Part shown: in pieces, positions 36,601 through 48,600 of the stretch
How the letters are laid out: each line of letters opens with the position of its first letter
Numbering within the stretch: position 1 is the first letter of the stretch
Assembly: GCA_026122225.1 (NCBI GenBank)
Contig: JANEZZ010000468.1
Span: 831,001-895,000 of the forward strand
Direction of reading: 5' to 3'
Source: Heloderma charlesbogerti
Lineage: Eukaryota; Chordata; Lepidosauria; Squamata; Helodermatidae
Length of the DNA stretch: 64,000 nt
Notes under the pieces: model-generated
What the model was told of the DNA's origin: nothing
The model's input: only the letters and a program-made list of their open reading frames with translations
Databases searched by the model: none
Position numbers and translations under genes: made by a program

Positions 36601-39600
36601 TGCATCACATCCTGCTGGCAGGGGTGGATTAACAAGAGGGCCACACCGTCCTCCTCCAAATCACTCCATTTGATGTGATGGTGCCTGGGGGGAGTGGGCT
36701 ACCAAGTTGCTTTTGTGGGCTGGTAGAGATGTTAACACCCCCTGACATCATTTGGCTCCTGGCCAACACAGTAGGTGGATCCTCCACCCAGCGCTTCAGC
36801 CAGGGACCTGACTTTGCTGCACACTGGCTTCCCTCACTGGGGAAGGGCGGTGCACAGCAATGCCACCCCGGCCGATGTGCTGAGTGGATGATCCGCCTGC
36901 CACATTGGCCAGGGTGGCTTCTCTTGTCCCACTGGGTGAGGGCACAGGGCAGGCGAAGCTGAGCTGTCTGGGCACCTCCTTTGTGTGCCAATTGCCATCC
37001 TGATCAGGGAGGTGTGCAGCATGCAAAGGGATGGGACTCAGATAGCACTTGCAGGAACTCCTGCAAGTGGCACCAGACAAGTGAACCCCGCCCCCATCCA
37101 ATCGGAATCCCCTTGTTATTTCCGATCTGTGATTGGAAATAACATCACACTGCGTGCTCTCCCACTGGAGATAACAAGGGGATTCCTCTCCCCTCCTCAT
37201 CCCTGAGCCCCTAGTTGCCTCCACATCATGGGCTGGGACTTGGAGAGGGGAGTGGGCAGTGCCTGCAGAGGGAGCTCAAGCCTCCACAGGCCGGAGGTTC
37301 CCCACTGCTGCTTTATGACTAGCCTGGCATGTTGAGAATGTCAGCTCAGCAAGGGTAGCAGTCATTGTGCAATTGGTTCTACCCACATTGTCCATCCTAC
37401 TGCTCAGTCTGCTTTCAATGGCTCCACAGGTGTGCAGTAAAAACAGACTGTGCTGAAAGATGGCAATGTGTGGAAGCACTTGTACAATCACTTCTGCACA
37501 TGGTGAACTCTGCACAGATCTTCTCAGCCCACATTCCCAGCACATCCCTTTGATCAAGTAAATTGGTCCTTATCCATTGCCTGTCTGGCTGCATATTGAT
37601 GGTCCCTGCAGAAGCTTGGGAGCTCCCCGGAGCCACCATAACAGGCAAGCTCTACTCCAGATGGCAAACACAAGTGCCCATTTCTTGCCTACGGCATCAC
37701 CAGCCAAGAAAGGTCAGGTGGGGTGGAGAAGTGCCATATGAAGGGGTCTTACAAAGCTGGAGCTCCTGCAAAGTTCCCTTATTTGCCAGCAGGTACACTG
37801 GAAGCACTGTGCCATCTCCAACAGCACACTTCTGGCCCAGGTAAGCAGCTTCTCCAGCAAGTACAGAAATGATTTTGATCAATTCTGGAAAGAATTTGTC
37901 CCTTTCTAAACATGCAGCAGCATTATGGTGAACCCTGGGACTTCTCTGTGTTTGCGTGGAGGTAGCTAACCTGAGCTGGAAGTGTCCAGATCCTTACGTG
38001 GCTCTTTAAAAGTAATTTATCCTGCTCCTTCTTTCCACGTCTGTTGCCATCATCCATTTTCCCCCTGAGCAGTTGGAGATTGGGGGCAGAGCATCTTTTG
38101 CTGGAGTTTGGGGGCAGAGAGACTGTTCCTGACCTGCTCAGCAATACCAGGATCATCTCATTGCACTCTTGGTTCAGCCACATGCATCTGCTTTTGTGCA
38201 CAGCTGGTGAGAAGGCAGGGGGAGTGAGGGAAGAAGCTGCGTGCAACAGGCGTGCAACTGGAGTCTGTTCCACAGGGCACCTTAATCCAGTCCAGGATTT
38301 ACTGGTGGCTCTCACGGGAGAAAGGTGTCAGGCAGGGTCAAGGACCTTGGCATGGAGCAAATGAAGTTGGTGGTTTCACCTGGCAGAGTCCCACTCCCCT
38401 GTGGTTTCTGCCCCCACCACATGGATGCTTCCCCGCAGTGAAATAACCAAAGAAAGAAAGAAGTAGAACGAGTGAGGCAAAACAGCAAAGGAAGAAACTA
38501 CAGCCAATGACAGGGGTTTCTATTCATGTTCTTTTCAACACCCCCTTTGTCCCCTTGATTCTCTTCATCATACTCCGCTGTTCCAGAACTGCACCAGAGG
38601 ATTACAAGGTCTGGCAGTAGACATGGCCCTCCTGCTTTTGCTTCCCCCATTTCTCCTTTTTGGAGTACTGTGTCCTTGGGTTAGGGAAGGAAGGGTATCC
38701 TGGAGGTAAAATGTGCTTGCTTTCCAACAAACCCATCTCTATAATATGATTGCCACTCCAGCAATCAGGAAGGGGCTATTTGTTGAGGGCAGCCAATGGC
38801 CATGCTGGCAATTAGGGGAGTTGCAGTCCCATATATCTGGAGGACATCAGGTTGGCGAAGGCTGGATTAGGGCAGGGATAGGCAACGTGTGCCCCTCCAG
38901 ATGTTGTTGGACTGCAAGTCCCATCATCCTTGCCCATTGGCTATGCTGCCTAGGGCTGATGGCAGTTGCAGTCCAACAACATCTGAACTCCAGCACTTGC
39001 CCCATCCCTGGTTTAGAGAAACAAAATGGTGCTATTTACCTAGGGTGCAACCCCCACGACAAGAAAAATGCTGAACTCAAGGGCTGAACACATATGCTGA
39101 ACTTAGCCATGAGGCTAAGCCTGCAACAACAACAGTGTGTCCCAGTTCATATTCTGCAGTAGCCTGATGGAGGAGCCACAACGGAGCTTTCCCCTCCATC
39201 ATGCAGAGTGAATGTGGCCCCTGCTTGAGCTCCTGATGGCAATTTCTTTGAGGGAGAAAAATCACATGAATGATGCTTCTGTGTAATTGAGAGTCCAAGT
39301 GGGCCCCATTTCACACTGCATGCTGTCACTATATGCTACTCCTTCTGGTGGATGCTAATGAAGCACTGACTCCATGCCCCCACACACTGAATGTAGAAAT
39401 GGGGGCTAGGGGTATGAACAGGAGCTGTTTTTCCTTCTCCGTAAGCCTCATGCTTAATTCCCTCTCCCCCCCGCCCCCCCAACAGCTCCTATTCAGTCAG
39501 CCCGGTCTTCAACAGATCAGGCTAATAATTAAAATTATTTGCCAATTTGCATTGTCATGGCACGTTGCATATCCAGGCTGGACTCATAGAGCGAACAAAA

Positions 39601-42600
39601 GCCTCTTGACTGAGCACACTAGAGAGTCTTACTGCAACAGGACAGTTGTTCAGTGTCCAGTAAGCAATTGCCCATCTTGTAATAACCTCCATTATCCCAC
39701 CTCTAAATTATATCCCAGCCTTGGAAAGGAAATATATACATCTCTAGTGGAATGCTGGGATGCCAATGGGACATACCATTTTGTCGTGGACTGTAGGGGA
39801 CGCTGGATAGTTGAAAGGGAACATCCCTGGAGGAACAGGCCTCCTGTCACCCAGATAATCATACTGAGGAAAGAGAAGAAACCATATGCATGAGATGATT
39901 AGATCACTGTCATGTGAATGTAGTCCCCACACACTTTCCCCATGATAGAGAACATGACCCACAATCTAGCAATGGAGACAACATGAAGAGTGAAGGAATT
40001 GCCCCAGGCTGTTCAATAAAGTGGATGGATTGGTCAATTGTAGGAACATAGAGGAGTTGCAGCCTGGACACAAGAAAAAGATGCTCTCAGGAAAGAGGGT
40101 TGGTTCTACAAGCTGGAACTAAGCATTGTTCTGTTAGGACAGGGGTGCAGAACCGCTTTCAGCCCGAGGGCCAAATTCAATTTCAGAGAAGCTCTTGGGG
40201 GGCCACATTCCAGTGGTGGGTGGGGCTGAAGGCAACAGAGGTGGGGACACAAATGAAAGGAGTGGGGGCAAAAAATACCAGCATATTGTAGCTTAAAGCT
40301 CTTACTGCCTGTAGCTGAGCCTTAGGAGAGGCATTTCAACCTTTGAGAAGGGGGTGGGGGGACTGCACAAATGTTAAGAAACCACCAAATGATCGGTGGT
40401 TGGGGGAAATGGGGTGAAGCCAGGGAAAGGGAGTGCGGCCTTTTGGGGGAAGCTCAGAAGGCCAGATTTGGCTCCCCAGGGGCTGAGGTCCTGCATCCCT
40501 GTGGTAGGAGAAGAGGAAAAGACAGGGCATGCTTACCCCAGGTTCCTGCCCTTGAAACCTCTAATGCCATTCAATTCCTGGGCTGCTTCCACCCTCAATT
40601 CTTCTGATGACCTTTAATATTGCTTTGCAGATCATGCTCATCAAGCCATAGGCCACAGAAAGATCAACATAATGTTTTAAATTCTCACATCAGCAACCCT
40701 TTTAATATGCCATGCTCCTGGCACAGCTAACATGCCAGTTCCATTCACCAGTTGCATGCAAACCCTGCACTCCTGCTGAGAACTCATAAACCTCATGGTT
40801 CATTTGCATGAGACCCTTCGACCAAGTCCCTTCTTTCCAATTCCTGGGGCACATGAAATAGACTGTGTTTGAGCATGTGCAGACTGAAATTCCCTTAGTA
40901 TCTGAGTGACCAGAACAATCCCTGACATATCTGAGATTATGGAGGAGAACTTCTAGATCAGAGAGCTACTTGCAGGCAGGCTTAATTATCAGTCTCAGTA
41001 CCATTTTGGAAATTTATTTATTTATGTTAGTTCATATATTTCTTTCCCATCTTTCAAGGCCGTGGTCTTCCTAAGGTGGCTTGCCATATAAAACAGTAAA
41101 ATTCAGTATAAAATTAGAGTATAAAATGATAAGAACATCTTCAATTTAAACTATTTTAAAATGAAAGGAACTGCTGCTCATTTCTGCCACTGCTGCTGTC
41201 TGCAGCGTTCCCTCCCATTCTAGTCCAAGGGTGGGCAACTTGTGGTCCTCCAGATGTTTTGGCCTACAACTTCCATCAGCCCTAGCCAGCCTAGTCAATG
41301 GTGAGGGATGATAGGAGTTGTAGGCAAAACATCTGGAGGGCCACAAGTTGCCCATTCCTGTTCTAGCCCATGACTGCCTCTCTTGGCCCAATTAGTCAAC
41401 AAAGCTCCATCATGGCCTAGTGCAGCCTTCCCCAACCTGGTGATGCTCTCCACATGTTTTGGACTGCAACTCCCATCTGCTCCAGCCAGCATGGGCAAAC
41501 GTCAGGAATGCTGGGAGTTGTAGTCCAAAACATCCAGAGGGCACCAGGCTGGGGAAGACTGGCTTACTGCGTTTTCCCTCACCTGCAGTTATTCATCTTT
41601 ACTGGTATCCCTCAGTCTCTGTATGCAGCATACACAACTAGACACATGATGGTAATGATCCCTCCATTTGCAGCTACAGCAAACCCCTCCCCTATTATTC
41701 CATTGCTGGCTTTCTCTTGAAGAGTGGCAAGAAGCTTCGAAGGTAGGAGTGGAGCCATGAAGGAGGGTTACCTTTGGGGAACTGACCGATCGCCTCATCA
41801 TGTATGTTGTTGGCTCAGCATATATCTCCTCACTCCGCGGAAGCACTCGCTCGAAGCGGGCACTGGGTGACCTCACAGGGGAGTACACTCTGGCTCTGTT
41901 GTAGGAACCTTGGCTTGGCGAACGAGGGACCGACCGGGAGCGAGGCTGGAGTGACATCCTGCGCAGGGAACCGGAGGCGGCATCCATTTCGTCGTAGTAC
42001 ACTGGCTGGCGTGTGGGGCCTGGGATCCAAACGGGTACATCCTGTCTGCCATAGCCAGGCTGCTCCTTCCACTCCCGCAGCTGGTATGAGCCACTGTTGC
42101 GGAAGGAGTGCCGCTTGTCATCCACAGTCCACTGAGGACTCACCCGCTCATAGGCAGGCATAGAGCAGATGCTGTCAGGGCGCACACCAGGGGGGTAGTA
42201 TTGGTAATCCTCAGAGCACTGGGGTGAGTAGGGAGGATAGTAGTCAGGGACTCTTCGGGACATTGGGTAGAACCTGGTGGGGCTAGGAACCCCAAAGGAA
42301 AGAATGAGAATGAAGAATGTAAATCTTGGATTTGTTCAAAGAAGGCTTTGGAATGTTTTGCCCAGCACTTTTACCTCTGCCTACTCTGCCTGCTGGACAT
42401 TGCTGGTACATGTTATACATTCCTCTACCTCTGTATCAAGATCCACAGGGGGTATACGTCTACTACAGATTTTAGTTTTTAACTTAAGTCCTAGTGGTGC
42501 CTCCTATCCTCCAACTGTACTTCTGAAAGATGTGGATAAAAGAATAGACATGGTACAGTATTTTCTTTACAGAAAACAACAACAACTGTCTGCTGGTGTG

Positions 42601-45600
42601 TTTTGAATTATTAATCATTAGGGCAAAAAGCAGTTTCATGCTCTCACTCTTGGATATGAGTGAGTTAATCTTACTCTTGATTAACAGTGTGTATGTGTGT
42701 TCATGTACACATGACTGTTATTTTAAAGTCTATAAAATGTTGAGGATTAGATGGCCCAGAATTCTGATGAAAGCCAAGATGGTAGCCATATATCTGCCAT
42801 ATATCTCTAGACTGCTTCTCAGGGCTGGTAAGGAATGGCTGTAACACTGAACTGCACCAAATCACTGATGTTTAGCCTTCTGCCCGTCTTTCAGGAAAAA
42901 GCACAAAATGCTAGGCCTTTGACCCCTTTTCACATAGTACACTGAACATATGCAGTTGGAGTGGAATGGTGCCTGCAGTCCTGCTCCCTCACTTCTATGC
43001 ATCCAGGTGAAAGTCTGTATAAAGCTAGAGAGTTGCACTTGGCACTGTCTCTGTTTTCTTTGTTGGTGCTAGGTGAAAACTTTTTACTTGCTCAGGCTTT
43101 TTAAGTATTCAACTGCTTATGAGATTTTAAGTTGGGGTTTTTTTTATCTGTTCTACTCTACATTGTTCAATTGTGTGTTCTGATTGTATTTGATTGTTTT
43201 TATTATTGCAAACAACTCTGAGAGCTTTGGCTGAGGAGTGGCCAATAAATAAAGACCAAAAATAATAGAAAATAATAAAACAGAGCATATGTGTGCACAA
43301 GTATATGTGCATTGGGCATTCTCTCCATGACTGGGAATACTAGAAAGAAGGGTTTCCTACTGCACAAAAAAGAAAAGAAAAACTCTGTTTTCCCAGGTTT
43401 TCTAATCACCGAGAGACAGACCTATGTATGTACAGTTGTGCCAGGCATAGGGAACTGTTCCAGTCCTGGGAGTTGGATTGGTGTCTTCCAGCTCACCCCC
43501 CACCCCAGAGGCTGAATGATGTCAGGGGATGGGGCCCTCCCTCCTGAAACCCCACTTCCTGACACCAGAGGAATCCCACAGAGAGGACTGCAGTTAAAAG
43601 AAGGGTCTGTATAACTTTGTAAGATGCTAACCACCTGGTCATCCTGATCCTCTAGATAGCCTCTAAAAGAGGGGTAGGCAACGTGGTGCCTGTGGGCACC
43701 AATGTGCCCTCAGACACCTTCCTTGGTGCCCACCAAGACACCCTACTCCTGCCAATTTTTATAGTTTCTTACCAGCAGCTGGGATTGCTTCAAAGCCAAG
43801 TGGGATTGCTTCAAAGCCTCTAGCTGCTGCCATTTTAATTTCCCATGAATGCCCCTGGGCAGGTTACTTGTCCGGTGTGATTAGCTATGCTCACCTATGA
43901 CAGCTATTTAATGGTTGTGCCCAGGACAGGGTCTCAGATTTTCTAACTGTGACCATGGGCCCAGAAGGTTGACTACTCCTGCAGTAAAACCAGTTCAGCA
44001 ACTCAGTTGATTTAAGCCTGTAGTGTGCACATGCCTTCCCTCTCTGTTTGGTGGAATTCCTTGCCATTCTCCCTTATTTAATCCTTAGAGAATCTATAGC
44101 CAAGCATTCAACCACCTCACCTGTGGAGATCTTCAGGAGCTGGAGCCCCACGGCGCAGGTTCACCCACTGTTGCAGCTGGGTCATGGAGCTCTTCCTCTG
44201 GGCCATCTTCTCAGGGTTGGTGCGTGGAGCAAAACTCCGACGAGGCACAGCAGTCTCGCCATCATGCTGTGGGAAGGCCATGCTGCCGGGCCGACTAGGA
44301 GATGGGTATTGCCAGCCATTTGGCTGTGTAGGTCTCTCCACCCCAGCTGGTACACGGGAGGCTTCAGGATAAGGGCTTCCCGGCTCAGAGGGCACTTCTT
44401 GACTCACAATGCCATTGGCCTTTGCCAGTGGCTCCTTCTTGCTCTCTCCTCGCTCGGGTTTCCGTTCGATCTTCTCAGAGCCACGCCCATCACCTTCTCC
44501 TCTGGTCTTGGCTTCTGGCTCAGCTTTGGCAGGCTCCCTGGTTGGAACACTGCGGTGGTGGTGATGGTGGTTCTTGCCAGGTGGGATGTTCTCTGAGTCG
44601 GTCTTCTCATGTCTGAGGAGAGTGGACAGGCAGAAAAGGTCATGAACAGCCATGGCTCTGCTTTGGAGCATATTACAGAATAGGTTCTGGGCAATGGTGG
44701 GTTCTGGTCAGTCTCTTCAAAGCACATGACTACTAACCTTGCAGCTCTGATATGGCTCCTTAAATCAGTCTTCTCCAACCTATTGCCCTCCAGATGTGTT
44801 GGACTGCAACTCCCATGCTGGCTGGGAATGACGGGAGTTGAGGCCAACACATCAGGAGGGCACCAGGTTGGGGAAGACAGCCTGAAACTATTGACCACGA
44901 CTTCCTCCCAAGAAGCCATCATCTTCAAGTTGCTTGAAGGCCTCCAGACTACATTTGTTCTCACCTCTCACTTTTGAACATTATCTATTTTAGGGAGTTT
45001 CAAAACTGTTTTGTGTGGTCCAGGAACCTTATCTGCAATAATGCTTTGCTCTCCCAATATTTATGGCAGGGGTGCAGAATCTATTTCGGCCTGAAGACTG
45101 AACTCAATTTCGCAGAACCTCCTGGGAGCTGCGTTCCAGTGGCAAGCGGGGCTGAAGGCAAAGGGGGTGGGTCCAAAATACACCCCCCCAATATATTTTA
45201 GCTTAAAGCTCTTACTGTCAGTAACTAAGCTTTAGGCATTTCAACCTTTTAGAATGGGAAGGGGGAAACCTGGATTGGGACATCAGAAAGGTTGAATTTG
45301 GCCTACAGGCCAGAAGTTTGACACCTAAGAACATCAGGAGAGCCATGCTGGATCAGACCAAGGGTCCATCTAGTCCAGCATTCTGGTCACACAGTGGCCA
45401 ACCAGCTGTCGACCAGGAACCCACAAGCAGGGCATGAGCACAACAGCACCCTCCCACCCATTTCAGAGAGGTTCAGCACGTCCTCCCTTTCTTCACTGTG
45501 TTTACTCCTCCCTGCCCCCTCACTTCCCAATATAATTTCCTTACTTATTAATTAGCTGATAAAATCTACCTGAGTTTGCATAGCTGCAAACACAATGCTG

Positions 45601-48600
45601 ACCCTGAAAGCCTTGCTTTGGGTCCTCGTGATTTCACCTGAGGCCTCCACAGCTGATTTCTACACAGAATGTCCAGCCACTGGAGGATGTATTTGAAACA
45701 TTTTATTTAGGGATTTGGGCATAAGAACATAAGAGCCTTGCTGGATCAGACCAAGGGTCCATCTAGTCCAGCATTCTGTTCACACAGTGGCCAACCAGTT
45801 GTCCACCAGGAACCCACAGGCAGGACACAAGTGTAACAGCACCTTCCCACCCAAGTTCCCCAGCAACTGGTGTACATAGGCTCACTGCCTCTGGTACTGG
45901 AGGTAGCACACAGCCATCAAGACTAGAAGCCATTTACCTGCTCTAAAGAGTTCAGAGAAAAAATTATATTAGCAGTCAGATTTAGAGGTTGTGCGATAAA
46001 GCAGTGGATGAAAATCAAATTTCCAAATAACTAGGTTATTTCCAAATAACTAGGTTAGTGCCCTAACAACAGCCACTCCTTTCTGCCACTGCCCACTTGA
46101 TTTTACCATAAACTGAAGGAATCTAAAAATTCCACTCTGCCCCCAAGGTAATGGTCCCATGTTCAAAAAAGCGACAGCCAGTTCTAAATGGCACTTCCTA
46201 GACAGTGACCTACAGTTAGTTCTGGGATACATCCCATATCTACATTTCCCCCTGAACAGCTGACCTCTGAGTGGGTGGGATTTGCACTCGGGCAGCCTCG
46301 CCCATGGCTTGAATCCAGGACTCCTGCTCCTCGTTGTTCTCAGCACTGAAGAAGTAAGTCCGGATGCCAGCGTGCTCAGCCTGGGGAGAGAGTGACTTCT
46401 TGTTATTCCCAGTTGTCTCTTCCATCCAGCACACCGTCACCTGTAGAGTAGATAGAAGTGAAGACGGAGAGGAAGAGAGAGAGAGATGATCAATTCGTTT
46501 CTAGAGCACTTGCTCATCAGGGATCACAGGAGGAATTGTGTCTTCTTTCCCTTAGCACCATAGCATGTACAAGCCTGTCTGCTGTAATTTCAAACCAGTT
46601 TTTATTTCCAGTTTGCCAGCTGGGGAAAATTGAAAGGAAAAGGCATATTTTCAGATCATACCGCTAAATAACTGCTGATTATGTTTGCACGCATTTGGAA
46701 TGTTTCTGGGGAAAATAATGCTGGGTTTCCCTTTTACACTTTTTCAGATTACAAACCTTTGGGGGAATTTTGCCTTTTGATATTTTCAGCTTCTTTTCCA
46801 ACACACATTTGGAAATCCTAGTTATTAAGGGGATGAACATAGGTCCTTCAGTGGCTCAATCCCATGAGTGACTCTGTGGGCCAAAGCCCTAGGGTGGCCA
46901 CTTACACACTGGCAAAAAAGAAGATGGATGGGGACATGGATTTGAATAAAGTTTGCATATGCTGATGGATAGGTAAAGATGCAAATTTGGAAATAATTGC
47001 TATAAATTAAATAGAACCACAATACATTTCACCATCGTGGGGAAGACTCTGATCAGGTGACCTGAGTGCCTGCTCAGTCTGCTGTCCAGGTGCTAACTGT
47101 GGATAGGCAACTTCAAGGTCCCCGTTGACTCATCCTTCTTAAACTTCTTTATCTTTAGACCAGAACTGGACAGGACAGCTCTTCAGATAAAATAGTTTCA
47201 AATAGAGGACTGTTTTCTGTAAAGTAGGACACATGGCCACCCTACGAGGCTCTGATCCAGAGACATCCTCTCTGCCCCCACCCCCATCAGCATGCAAGCA
47301 CCTGGGTGCTGAATGGAGCTCCCCCCACTCCCTGCAGCAAATCTTACATGCATCCACATACAGAGGAGGAGGAGCATGCAAAAATCTGTTTCAATGCAGA
47401 TCTCCCTTGCTGGATCCATGCAAATGTGTATATGTGCATGTCATGTTGCAGAATGAACCTATGTTGCCTAATATTCTCTGAAGTATCTATTAAGCGAATG
47501 CCAGCAGCCCTAGTTGTGGTCAGAAACAAGGGAGGAGACTCTCCTTTTCCCCTTTCAAGATGGGGCTGCTTCACTCATTATAAAAATAGGGAAACGACTG
47601 CGTTAGTTTCACAACACCATGACAAGAGAAAGGAAAAGTTGGTGATGGTAAAAACCAAATGTACACTGTGGCCAATTGGCCAATTATAGCTCCCCGAACT
47701 GAGTCAAAAGAGAATGAGAGGTTCCCTTGACACAATATGATTCCACTGATCTGTGCAGTTCTTAGGTCTGCCTTCATGACCAAAAACAAAACAAAATTTT
47801 TGAACATTCCGTATCCTTTGCAAATGTTGTATCTTCATTTTGAATACATCCAATAGTTCAACTGCAGTATGGTCATATTTAATTGATGCTAGGAAGATGC
47901 CCTTTACTATGACAGGCAGGAACGGGAAGGTCTGCATTGCAAGGATATATGTGCCCCTGAACATGGAAACACATTGCACTTCCTTGCAGGAGATTATGCT
48001 TTCACCACAACAGGGTCTCCAATGGCGGTGCATTAAAGACATGCACTCATAGACACCATTGGAGTGAATACTAAACCTGCCCCCTGCCCTTAGTGACCCC
48101 AACATCTGGGGTTGGGACAAGTCTTGTCCCCTCTCAATTATGTCACAGATTGCAGTCTGTTTACTTGGCCCCATAGGGAATCACTGAAAGTTGAGCCTAC
48201 CTCTGCATAGACCATTTCTTGATCATGCTAGAATGTGCTAGAGCCTAAGAAATGGCATGTGTGTGTGTGTGTGTGTGTATGCATGCCTCTTTTTAGCCTC
48301 TTGAGTTGGGATGTACAAGAGCTGAACATCTTCAGTTGTGAACATCACAAGACAGAAGTTTTCCAACTGAAAGTCTTCATTTCTTATACATTTAAACTCA
48401 AGAGACAAGTGGAAAACAACAACAAAAAGGATATGTCCCATACAACATCTGAATAGTGGCACTCAGCATTAACCTTCGGTGAAAAATATCTCTTAACACT
48501 GAACCTTCAGGCTCCAGATCCAGATCAATGTATTTCCAGGCTTTGCTAAGTCCAAATTTTATTGACCCATCCATCATTTGCAGCATGCTTGTTTATTTGA

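Noticed and set aside
39333..39893. Plus-strand open frame of 186 codons, the longest on that strand
   Set aside because: No family signature, amino-acid composition like translated intron, and it overlaps the conserved minus-strand exon 39777-39863. Length alone does not support a gene.
41804..42163. Plus-strand open frame of 119 codons
   Set aside because: Antisense shadow of PLEKHA6 exon 41772-42282.
44048..44596. Long plus-strand open frame of 182 codons
   Set aside because: It is the antisense of the conserved PLEKHA6 exon 44121-44612. The minus strand carries the family match.
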